DNA from: Mimachlamys varia
Lineage: Eukaryota; Mollusca; Bivalvia; Pectinida; Pectinidae
DNA length: 64,000 nt
Reading direction: 5' to 3'
Assembly: GCA_947623455.1 (NCBI GenBank)
Contig: OX392527.1
Coordinates: 65,175,115 to 65,239,114 of the forward strand
Shown piece by piece: positions 44,966 to 56,579 of this stretch; position 1 is the first letter of the stretch; every line of letters starts with the position of its first letter. A model generated the notes under the pieces. That model was not told the origin of the DNA and did not search any database. It worked only from the letters and a program-made list of their open reading frames with translations. Position numbers and translations under genes: made by a program.

Positions 44966-47263
44966 TGGTTCATTATGGTTAAATATCATTCTACTCTATG
45001 ATAATGATGAGCTGAAATATCACTCTGCTATCTTATAATGGTTGGTTAAAATCTCATGCTACTCTCCGATAATATTTGCCTGAGATAGCTATCTTATGAT
45101 GGACCAGAATGCCATAATGTTTTCAATATCTAAGAACATCATTGTCTTGATATTTTTTTTCTTCATGTAGTATAGAAATAAACTCTTGGATCTCGAAAAT
45201 GAAACCACACCAAATAAAAACATACATTTTGTACTGTGTATCTGATGAACAACTAAAAGATAAATTTGTGTTTCTATTTATTTTATTTCGTATAAAAATT
45301 ATGTGTTTTTCTTTACATATATGTATATTCTATGTACGCTGTACATACAAAATAATGAAGGTGTATATAATTTCCATAAACAAAGGTATCAGAATGTATA
45401 AAGTTAGTTAAGGAATGCCACATACAATATGACCAAGCATACAAACTCTGAGACATGCGAGGTGTGGAATGGATATCATACATTGCTGGTAGAGCACACA
45501 CTGGTGAAAATTAAGTCTGACACTCCCAGTCAACACTTGTATCTATATATATATTTCATGGAATATTAATTACATAATTATATTAGTCCTAACATCACAT
45601 TCCTAAACAGAATTTCACCAAATTAAAATTTTGCATTTTTTCAAAACTATAAGTTTAATAGAATAATTTCACAATAACACATCAAGCATTACTTTCACCT
45701 CCAGACATGATTTTTTTTTAATATACAATAAAACTAATAATCACATTTTTGCTTGTTTTGTAGCACATATATCAAGATTAAACAGAGTTATCTTTCCTTT
45801 AATATGCATTTAGCATCCTTGATTAGTGACATTTCAAATGTATCAAAATTACCAAACCTGAAAAATAAGAAAGGGGAGATTCAAAACACCATATCACTAG
45901 TTTAATGACATCAGGTTGGTAGGACCACCCAAAGATCCGCTGACATATGCTTCATTGTAGCTTCATCACCTCCCCCATTTCCATGGAAACGTCTAATGCT
46001 AACCAATAGCAACAAGTTTCCCATGAATATTGTTTTGTATTTTAGACAATGCACTTATTAATGGTTGCACTTATGGAAGTTTTTGTAAAATTCTAATTTA
46101 TATACAATATATTTTAGGAATGCCAAATAATCAATGTGCAAATCTGTCAAAATGTGATAATATCTTAAAAAATGTTTTGCCATTCTTGAACCCTTACAAA
46201 TTCAAAGACCGGGCTAGTTTATTTTAAAGATGTAAGGGGGAATAAGTATTCTTTTGTCAAACAGAAATCCCACCCCTATTGTTGGATCATCTCATAGTCC
46301 CATAACAGAAACCCCTCTTTCTCACAACCCCCTCTTTCTCACAACCCCCTCCCCCGCAATATATACACACACACACACACACTATTTCCCCATAATAATA
46401 TAACTAGCTATCATACAAACAACAGAAAGCGATGTAAGTTGGACAGGCCCCAGAAATCTATGCATCAATATACACAAATCCTTGGCAAGATTATAACACT
46501 AAATGTTACTAGTATAGCATTACTGTAAAATCACTCATTTTTGTGGGGGGCTTTTAATACAATGATTCAGTGTTCATCCAAAAATTCATTAGACTATGAA
46601 TTAGTAACAGATATGCCATGAAGAGTTTTTCTGTAAATTGGGTACTAAGCTATATATACAGAAACCCTTGAATGGTTGGGTTAGGTCTTTTCCCCCTTGA
46701 AAAACCACAAAAGTTAGGTTCACAAAAATAGCTGATTTCACAGTTCACAGATAACATATAGGTATACATGTACACAAAAATACTCTCAAAACATATAATG
46801 GAAGAAACGAAGAATTCTCCTCAAACAGAGTAAGCAAAGTAACACATTTGAGCACAGAACCCATATAATCATTATCTGATATTGAAAGCAGGGACAAAAA
46901 TTATAATGATAACCAATATATGGGTTGCTATAATTAATATGAAACAAAATTTTCTAATAATGTATCACAAACTACATTGGTTGAATTTTTCAAACGATGG
47001 AATTATTCCTCAATAGGGATTCTGGGGAAGGTAGCACTGTAAACTGGCAATATTTACAAAAATTTCATCCAACTAAATAAAATCACAAAATTTTAATATG
47101 ATCTTACCATTTTAACAAAATAAATTCATGATTTAATTCTAATATCACTAACCATTTTTTTGGTTATGAGATCCTTTTTTTTTTTTTGAATTTTGAAATT
47201 TCATTACATCAGAAAACTTTTGAGAAAATTATTTTCTCAATATTTGTTATTGGAGAAAAAGTT
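44966..47263. other. Intergenic / 3' UTR of the minus-strand gene
   Basis: No gene. A (CA)n microsatellite lies at about 46363-46382. Minus-strand AATAAA is present at about 46218-46223, roughly 1 kb after the stop of the membrane-protein gene, and could end its transcript; this is a guess. Confidence 0.35.
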
Positions 47264-47599
47264 CTAATAGGATGTTTCTATTCGGTATTCATTCGATGGT
47301 TCCGGAGGTATTTCTGCACCATCAGTCTCATCAACAATTGTGGTCTCGATTCTTGTTTCATACGGAATAGACGACCGTGGAGACTGGTCCTCGGGCTCAA
47401 ACTCAGTAGTGATCACCTGATCCACAATTACTGGTTCAGGTTCTGGTTCTTGTATATATTCTGGTTCAAACTCCAACTCAGGTTCAGGATATTTTGGTCG
47501 TTCAGGTTCGTGATGTTTCTTCACCACCTTGGCGTAGGCGACAGGTTCCGGTTGATAAGCGTAATTGTCATACATGGGGTTCACATTATGGGCTGGATG
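47264..47599 (-). CDS. Terminal exon: acidic Pro/Glu-rich cytoplasmic tail
   Basis: ATTTTTCAG|CAT to TAG, 112 codons. It begins HPAHNVNPMYDNYAYQPEPV, has repeated PEPE/EPEY motifs, and ends SNEYRIETSY. Several Tyr and a short basic stretch (KVVKKHHEPERP) could serve adaptor binding; this is inferred. The exon is unusually rich in Glu and Pro for this AT-rich region, which supports it being real coding sequence. Confidence 0.85.
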   Translation of the reverse strand, partial: HPAHNVNPMYDNYAYQPEPVAYAKVVKKHHEPERPKYPEPELEFEPEYIQEPEPEPVIVDQVITTEFEPEDQSPRSSIPYETRIETTIVDETDGAEIPPEPSNEYRIETSY

Positions 47600-48039
47600 C
47601 TGAAAAATAATTATCTCCCTTGACAGGCAATCTACATCAACATTACCATAAATATTATTATAAATATTTTATGACAACATTTGATTTTATTTTGCTCAGT
47701 TGGTGTCTTAAGTAATTAACCTGTTTGTGCTGTAAACACAAGTTATTGTTAATATTTTCATTAAATATTTTTAGAAATACATATTAGAATAATACATATT
47801 ACCTGGGTAAAATCAAACTAAATCTACAGCGGATTGTCCTAATTATATCATCCTTTATTTATATTTTCCTTCAAAATTTTTCACAATGAAATCCATTTTT
47901 TTGCAAGAATTATTGATGTTGCCATTGAAAATCCATTTTTTTTTCTTCAGAAAACCTTAATTTATTTTGGATTATACAGCATGTGTTTGGAGTTGCTTTA
48001 TTTAAATACACTTGCAGTACATCTGATAATTGTACTTAC

Positions 48040-48068
48040 CTCTTCAAATCTCTCCTCAGTTTTGGTTT
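48040..48068 (-). CDS. 29-nt microexon
   Basis: TTGTTACAG|AAACC to GAAGAG|GTAAGT. In phase it adds (E)TKTEERFEE to the cytoplasmic tail. It is identified only by splice sites and by exact phase agreement with both neighbours. Confidence 0.8.
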
Positions 48069-48229
48069 CTGTAACAATAAAAAAACAAAATTAATATGTC
48101 TATTGAACAAAAGTTGGAAACGTCACTGATTTTTTCCTTCATCAAATCGAATCAGATTTGTCATCAAATATTCCTTAAAATCTACTTCAATTACATATGG
48201 AAATATGTTCTTTGAAGAGTTTTACTTAC
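48069..48229 (-). other. Short intron
   Basis: GT-AG intron between the two small tail exons; AT-rich. Confidence 0.7.
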
Positions 48230-48255
48230 CAAGCAAAGCAGTCTGCTGTTCATTG
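48230..48255 (-). CDS. 26-nt microexon
   Basis: CATTTCAG|CAATG to GCTTG|GTAAGT. It completes a Ser codon split by the membrane exon and adds NEQQTALL plus the first base of Glu. Confidence 0.8.
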
Positions 48256-50289
48256 CTGAAATGAAAACAAAATATTTATATTTAACAACATCCAAGGAAA
48301 TCATGAATAGGTAAACATTTTTCCCATAATTTTTTTTATTTTTTTTTGCCAAACTGTATAAATATTATTTAAAACACCTTAGTAACATGAAAAAAAAAAG
48401 ATATAGTTAACACAAAAAAGAATTTTCAAATAATTCTGTTATTTTGCTATTAAGTAATACAGATGTATTGCATTTAATAAGGCTTAATATTATATGTGCA
48501 TTAGTCAGTGTATTTTGATGTTTATCATGTAATTAACTCTGGGGGCTGCTACCACATACGCACAAATTTAATTATAGGGGTGCAATATATATGTGGATGG
48601 GCTTATAAGCAGGCATTTACTGTTCCATTTACTGTTTCCTTGGAAATCTTCATTTCTCCCTGTATAACTCATTTATTCATTTTTAATCAATTCATCATTT
48701 TGTAAGCTTTTTGAGATTAAAATGTGGAAAGAAAAAAATGGTATATGTAATTATTAAACAAGCAGGTGTGATGTTACTACAAGCTGGTTAAAGTGTTTTT
48801 TTTTTTTTTTTCTTGATGAGGTAACACATGTAAGTGGGAGGTGAAAAGTTAAAGACTGCCCTTGCTTTAGTTCATTTATGTGAACAATAAACTGTGACAT
48901 CATCATTTCTTGTGCACATCAATTACAGTAACAATGGAATCATTTCTGTTACACTAATTTTTGTTTGTGCATCTATTTCACAACACCCCCTCCCTCCAAA
49001 ACAAATGTGGACATTAATGTGACTTTTTTCAATGTAGTAAATATAAGTCAAAACTGCTCATTATTTTACAGTGTTGTTTGCTAGAGCAAATAATTCTATC
49101 TGATGAGGTTATATAAATAATTTGAAGCTAATGCTTATAAGCAGAGTGCCTCAGAATTTAGAAGAAATCTTACACTTTCATATCCATTTGTATTTATCAC
49201 CAAGATAAACATATGAATTAAACTAACTTATAAATATTTAAATGCAGGTATATATATATATTTAAAATTAACTGTACAACATATTATGTTTATATTGCAT
49301 TTGGCAGAAGCTGTATAGTAAACGTGGATACAATTGTGTGGAATGTAGTGTATTTCCATGAAATGAACTCACCATGTGCTGAAAAGTTTTAATGAGAAAA
49401 TAATGAATCAAGCATAATTTTAATTGTGGTCCTGTATTTTCAAATTATCATTCCCCGGACTCGAAGCTCCTTATATATGTAAGCTGTAAACTAGCACCAA
49501 CCAGCATATAAAATGTTCTCCAGTAAACTTTAACAGAATAAAAACAATATGCGCAGACATTTTCTCCTAATTTGATCCAAGAATTCATGGATTATGTCCC
49601 TTTAAAAGAATATGACTCTATGGTACTGAATTTTCTTTAATTTTCAATTTATTTTGTTATCAAAATAAAAGATAAAGCAAGTATAAACTACCATATTTCA
49701 ATAATATATTAGTGAAACTATATTAATTCACATTCAGTCATTGAAAGATAGAAAATAAAACATAAACATGACTATCCTCTTGACAGTACATTTGCAGCAT
49801 TTATTTCTGTATTGGATCACAATAGATTCTGTAAGGTATTACTAAAGCAGTTTACGAATCTCTGGATTACAAATAACATCTGGAGTATATTTGAAGCAAC
49901 ATAAAGCAACTCCTTTATTGCACACAACTAATGATCACCCTCCTTAAAAATACATCAAAACAGAATTCAAACTTATTTTTCGTAATTTAATTTTCATTCA
50001 TTGCTGTTTGAAGTCCTTAAGAAACAAAACCGTATTAAAATTAAATGTGCTAAAAAGAATGTCTAAACTTATTCCGACTTCTTCAATGAAAACATTATAT
50101 TTGTGCTATGATCTCATTCACCCCTGAAATTCAATAATGAACTATTCCAACCTATCAATTGAAAAAGTTATATATGTCTCCAAGTGGTGATCGCAATATT
50201 AAAAAATATTTCTTGTCAAATGTTGTTGATGAAAAATACAACCCCTATATATTTCTACCGTTACTGTCCAACAATTTCTGTACTACTGA
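48256..50289 (-). other. Distal part of the long intron
   Basis: AT-rich. A 6-nt microexon candidate (49373-49378) has good flanking sites on the minus strand: AAAACTTTTCAG|CACATG|GTGAGTT. It would insert two residues without changing frame. Unproven. Confidence 0.4.
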
Positions 50290-52514
50290 CGCTTTCCCTG
50301 TAAAAGTTATAACCCCTTTATATAACTACTGTGTTGCTCTACTTACGATTTCCCTATAAAAGTTATAACCCCTATATATAACTACTGTGTTCCCGTACCT
50401 ACGATTTCCCTGTAAAAGTTATAACCCCTTTATATAACTACTGTGTTGCTCTACTTACGATTTCCCTATAAAAGTTATAACCCCTATATATAACTACTGT
50501 GTTCCCGTACCTACGATTTCCCTGTAAAAGTTATAACCCCTATATATAACTACTGTGTTGCTCTACTTACGATTTCCCTATAAAAGTTATAACCCCTATA
50601 TATAACTACTGTGTTGCTCTACTTACGATTTCCGTATAAAAGTTATAACCCCTATATATAACTACTGTGTTGCTCTACTTACGATTTCCGTATAAAAGTT
50701 ATAACCCCTATGTATAACTACTGTGTTCCCGTACCTACGATTTCCCTGTAAAAGTTATAACCCCTATATATAACTACTGTGTTCCTCTATTTACGATTTC
50801 CCTATAAAAGTTAAAACCCCTATATATAACTACTGTGTTCCTCTATTTACGATTTCCCTATAAAAGTTATAACCGCTATATATAACTACTGTGTTCCTCT
50901 ATTTACGATTTCCCTATAAAAGTTATAACCCCTATATATAACTACTGGGTTCCTCTATTTACGATTTCCCTGTAAAAGTTATAACCCCTATATATAACTA
51001 CTGTGTTCCTCTATTTACGATTTCCCTGTAAAAGTTATAACCCCTATATATAACTAGTGTGTTCCTCTACTTACGATTTCCCTATAAAAGTTATAACTCC
51101 TATATATAACTACTGGGTTCCTCTACTTACGATTTCCCTGTAAAAGTTATAACCCCTATATATAACTACTGGGTTCCTCTACTTACGATTTCCCTGTAAA
51201 AGTTATAACCCCTATATATAACTACTGTGTTCCCGACTACTTACGATTTGCCTATAAAAGTTATAACCCCTATATATAACTACTATGTTGCTCTACTTAC
51301 GATTTCCCTGTAAAAGTTATAACCCCTATATATAACTACTATGTTGCTCTACTTACGATTTCCCTATAAAAGTTATAACCCCTATATATAACTACTGTGT
51401 TCCCGACTACTTACGATTTGCCTATAAAAGTTATAACCCCTATATATAACTACTATGTTGCTCTATTTACGATTTCCCAGTAAAAGTTATAACCCCTATA
51501 TATAACTACTGTGTTCCCGACTACTTACGATTTCCCTATAAAAGTTATAACCCCTATATATAACTACTGTGTTCCTCTACTTACGATTTCCCTGTAAAAG
51601 TTATAACCCCTATATATAACTACTGTGTTGCTCTACTTACGATTTCCCTATAAAAGTTATAACCCCTATATATAACTACTGTGTTGCTCTACTTACGATT
51701 TCCGTATAAAAGTTATAACCCCTATATATAACTACTGTGTTGCTCTACTTACGATTTCCGTATAAAAGTTATAACCCCTATGTATAACTACTGTGTTCCC
51801 GTACCTACGATTTCCCTGTAAAAGTTATAACCCCTATATATAACTACTGTGTTCCTCTATTTACGATTTCCCTATAAAAGTTAAAACCCCTATATATAAC
51901 TACTGTGTTCCTCTATTTACGATTTCCCTATAAAAGTTATAACCGCTATATATAACTACTGTGTTCCTCTATTTACGATTTCCCTATAAAAGTTATAACC
52001 GCTATATATAACTACTGTGTTCCTCTATTTACGATTTCCCTATAAAAGTTATAACCGCTATATATAACTACTGTGTTGCTCTACTTACGATTTCCCTATA
52101 AAAGTTATAACCCCTATATATAACTACTGTGTTGCTCTACTTACGATTTCCGTATAAAAGTTATAACCCCTATATATAACTACTGTGTTCCTCTATTTAC
52201 GATTTCCCTGTAAAAGTTATAACCCCTATATATAACTAGTGTGTTCCTCTACTTACGATTTCCCTATAAAAGTTATAACTCCTATATATAACTACTGGGT
52301 TCCTCTACTTACGATTTCCCTGTAAAAGTTATAACCCCTATATATAACTACTGGGTTCCTCTACTTACGATTTCCCTGTAAAAGTTATAACCCCTATATA
52401 TAACTACTGTGTTCCCGACTACTTACGATTTGCCTATAAAAGTTATAACCCCTATATATAACTACTATGTTGCTCTACTTACGATTTCCCTGTAAAAGTT
52501 ATAACCCCTATATA
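50290..52514 (-). repeat. Minisatellite G, distal block, 56-bp unit
   Basis: About 40 copies of the unit described at 56580-61312. A higher-order duplication is visible: a run of variants including TATGTATAACTACTGTGTTC recurs 1,070 bp apart (50710 and 51780), about 19 units. Confidence 0.96.
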
Positions 52515-53650
52515 CAGTACGCTTCAGGTGATTTGGTACTCAAACGCGCCGCGGGCGGAAGCCGCCGCCGGAGCGGAGGGGATTAAAACCCCTCGGAGTA
52601 ATCACCTGAGCAAAGTCGCGGGGTCCCGCTCCCAGCGCGCGGTCGAGCGTTGGGGATTAAGTCTATCTGCTACTTACTACTGTGAGGTGAACACCGACAG
52701 TCCAGGATAACTGAATGTTATACACATCTTTGTGTTTTTTTATGAAATAAACGTGTCGTGTCGTATTGTTTACGTTCACGTCAGATCATCAGGTGAAAAT
52801 GGTTAATAAAACAATCAACACGCAAGCTAAAATTGCTAAGTTAACGTATTGTATATGCGTAACACGAGCCTATAATGCAGTTGTTAAAGAAGTCCCTTGT
52901 TTGGAAATGTTGTTTTATCATATAATCGAAAATTTTCAAAGGCAAAATCCGCCGATGATTTACATTACGTAATGCGAGGTCAATAAAGGTGAAGCCAAAA
53001 GTACGGAATAAGATTGCTAATTTACTTACGTCCGTGCCAAAATGTTTTGGTATTTCAAAAACATTTTTTTGAAAGGAAATATTAAGAAACAGTTAACGGG
53101 AAAAAAAAACGTATGTTCTCCAATCATTCGCTATCGTAGTGAAAGTCATGTGTCCCTTTCGCCTCCGATCTTGACAAATGCACAAAACAAACACGGCACT
53201 CACGGATTTGGAGTCATGCTTTCAACCCTAAAATACAGAATACTTGGTCCATACCTGACTTAATTAGCTAGTCCATATTCTGCCAGAGGGTAGAAAGCGT
53301 TTGATTTTTTTACCGGCCGCGGCGGGGACCTTTGACCTACAGCAAGGAGCTCTGCAGCCCAGCTAACAGGTGTCTCAAGTTGTGAAAGCTTGGTTAGCTT
53401 TACTATTCTTTTTATTGTGTTAATGTATTGGACAAACTCATCTATTTTGCATTTACAGAAAACTAATATATATATATATATGGAACAATCTGGAACACTT
53501 TGGTCTTCTGACAGTATGCTTATTTTAAGCGGAGGTTAATTTTTGGCTAGTTTTAAATCAAAATGTTAGCGGATCTTTTGCACAAGCTTACTAAACCCAT
53601 GGATGCAGCGAACTGTGACTGACGAGTGACAGCTACCCAAGAAGTCAAAC

Positions 53651-53793
53651 ACAGGGACCTGAGAATTTGTTACAGCTAGTTTTGGACCTATAAATTTTAC
53701 ATGTTCGAGAGGTTTAGGTCAAATTTTCGATAAAATACTCTATACACCGACTAAAGGTCCAAAACTAGCTGTAAAAAATGCTCAGGTGCCTGT
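53651..53793. mobile_element. MITE nested in the 4-kb element
   Basis: 143 bp with ~39-bp inverted repeats starting ACAGGGACCTGAG (left) and ending CTCAGGTGCCTGT (right), inner parts GCTAGTTTTGGACC / GGTCCAAAACTAGC perfect. GTCAAA occurs at 53644-53649 and 53795-53800 as a possible target duplication. Partial copies at 1198 and 15076. Confidence 0.82.
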
Positions 53794-55357
53794 TGTCAAA
53801 AGATCAAATCTCGCTAATCGTTTCCATTTATTATTTCATCTTGCAGATACGAAATGCTCTATACACATTAAAAAAAAAAATTATATTCTGATGAATGGAA
53901 AAAAAATAATCATAAGATACGTGTATTTTAATCCAAACTTTTTCTTGTGTACGTACCATTATAAAAAAAAAAACACATTTTTTTTATTCTAACAGCAAAA
54001 TTGCAAAAAATACACGGGAAATGGCTGAGCCCGTACCCCTCACTCCCTTCACCTATCGTCAAACATTGTTTTCAGACAATACACACAATAGTAAATTGTT
54101 TATACAGGCATCGTACAATTAACTGTTGACCGTGGTTTCTCTCACCTGGCAGTCGCTTAAGATCGTAAAACTGTTTGCATTTAACAGGAAGAGGGGGGGG
54201 GGGGGGGGGTCAGCGTAACACCTGTCAATCAAAACAGTTTGACACAATGGACAGTATCAAGTACAACACAGTTTTAACAACCCCCAGGAAACAGGTGTGA
54301 AACTTGCCCTGGGGTGTATACCCGTACAGGTGTGGCAAAAATGGACTGTAATAATTACCATATGATGTCGTAAAATTGTCGATCCTTAACTCATTCGCTC
54401 ATGAAGACACACTTGAACTGGTCTGATTGAATGGTTGGAACAGTTCATTATGAAAGTTCAGGGGGGAATGACCTGTGTTCATTTATGTATTTTCAGTGTA
54501 CAATTATTATCGTCGACAGCACGGGAAATTATCTATCCAAGTCCGTGTCGATACTTGTACAGTTAGAAACAAATAACGAATCTCAACTTTGTGATAACAG
54601 TATCCGTTCTTTTTGGCTTCTTGAGAAAACGTTAAAAAAAAATAAATGTTTGGAACAATGGGTCTTGTATGCATTTCTTTAATAATAAATTAAATCAAAT
54701 ATTAATTACACATAGAATACGGAAGCTTGTGTATTGAACACAAGTGAAGTTTTCAAAAGTTGTGTTCGAATTCCTGTTGCATTTGTAATAAATTTTATAA
54801 ACGGGATAAATGAAGTTTATAGTAAAATGTGGTATGGAATGCTGACATAGCAAGATCAACTTAGAGATGCAGATATGCCTGGTGTAGATAATGATTATTG
54901 GAACATTTTATTTCGTACTGATGAAATATAGATTTGATTTACAATTAAGTCTGGTAAAAAAATCTCGTGATCAAATTCTCACAGTCATTTTGAACTTTTG
55001 TCAGCTTGTATTATAAATTACGTCGACAGATTCGTGGAACTAATCAAGCGACCGGCACTGGCTCTTCTTAGCCACATTTAACGTCATAAATATATACAAA
55101 ATATAAACTGGAGTACATGCATAAGAAAAATAAAACAAAGATTTGATTCATTTCGATTTTAATACTGTGTCGTAGTGATTTCGATGGTTGTACGTCCGTT
55201 ATTGAGACCTTACGGCCTTTCGTTGGACGATATACTGTACGTGCCTGTAACTTTTTTGGTATATAAATTTTAAGAAATACGGATACATGTATATCAAACA
55301 AAGCTTACATTGCAGTTAACTTTCAAAACGTAGTTGGTTTGATGCTGTTAGTTTATA

Positions 55358-55377
55358 CAGGGATGTATACGTCCCTG
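55358..55377. repeat. Dispersed 20-bp palindrome, GGGATGTA type
   Basis: CAGGGATGTATACGTCCCTG, the same family as 13947 with one mismatch in the stem. Confidence 0.8.
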
Positions 55378-55651
55378 GTTTATATGATTCTAGTATAAGT
55401 GTATTTCCTATTGTAAAAGCTTTAAACACAAACTGGACTAATTGCCTTAGAATATTATCAAAATATTATATTTTTCAACAAACTACACCAAATTCAGGAA
55501 TTACCTATAACAGTTACGATTAGGTAATACTTTCCGTTTCCGATTTATACGTACGAAATAACAGGAAATAAGTCCATGTAATCGAAGTCAAAGTTATAGC
55601 TAAAATAATGATGTAAATCAACTGCAGACTGCCACTTATAATCAATAATAT

Positions 55652-55676
55652 TAGGGACGTTATATACGTCCCTGAT
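55652..55676. repeat. Dispersed inverted repeat, GGGACGT type
   Basis: AGGGACGT-TATA-TACGTCCCT hairpin; another family member, here inside the 4-kb element. Confidence 0.75.
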
Positions 55677-56579
55677 AATATATATTTTTTGTCATTACGC
55701 AATGTGACCGTCGTTATTTTTAAACACAATTTATATAAATTGATTGTGAATGGCACCTCGACGACACGGTCCATCATCTAGTTCAGTCACAGGATGCGGT
55801 GCATTGCGTAAGCTCCGCCCATTATGTCACGAGGACTACTGTGTTCAGGTGTGATTGACATTTCAAACCAACCAATCATTCAGAATGCAACAGACCAGAA
55901 ATTGTCAGCCCCGATAGGCTAGATGTCACGGGTTAAAAATAAATGTTGATCGGTAAGTTTTGAGAACTTTCGACATGGTGTACACGGAAAAACATATAAT
56001 GTTAATGTGCATAATCATAAAGATGCAATAATCTTGTATTATTCGAAGTAGAATCGTGTAATCTAGTGGAACTGATCGACACCTGCGTATCAGGTACACT
56101 GTCTATTTTGGGGTAGAACCATCACGAAACCACGGCATTGACGAAACGTAATGGTATTTGATCGTAAAGATGAATTGAGAATGTTCTTGTGAGATGCATT
56201 TGTTTACAGTCGTCCAGTTCATTGCTAAATGTTTGTTTCCCGGGGATTACAGACAGTTAGCCTACAGTACAGTACATATTTGATAGCGTTATTTCTTTTC
56301 CGTCCGCCGAATTCGAGTAGCGCTTTCTGTCACGATACGTTTGTCGATCATATTTCCGGCATTGAACATCGTACAAGTTACTGTACACTGTAGGCATAAT
56401 TTCTGACCAAAGTTAATCCCCATCACCCATGACCACGGGATAGTCGCGGGGGGCTAAGGCCAGCGGTCTTACCTGGACGGCCGGAGTTTCGCCTGCGGTC
56501 ATCCCGCGGCTACGAGCGACAGGTGAGCGGGATTGTCGCTCCGCGCGCGTTTGACTACCATATCACCTGAAGCGTACTG

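Larger units (their letters stand above)
52515..56579. mobile_element. 4.07-kb TIR element inserted in array G
   Basis: Terminal inverted repeats of about 36 bp (CAGTACGCTTCAGGTGATTT.. / ..ATCACCTGAAGCGTACTG, two internal mismatches) are flanked by a TA duplication (52513-52514, 56580-56581). Removing the element and one TA restores an array G unit. GC-rich subterminal blocks (52545-52660 and 56440-56560) contrast with an AT-rich interior. No transposase is present; the internal ORFs (for example 52528-52710 and 55520-55777) match no family I know. TA target use and the CAGT ends point to a Tc1/mariner-type or similar non-autonomous element. Confidence 0.88.

Noticed and set aside
52528..52710. 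60-codon ORF at the left end of the 4-kb element
   Set aside because: It spans the GC-rich inverted-repeat end; alanine-rich content reflects composition and no transposase motif is present.
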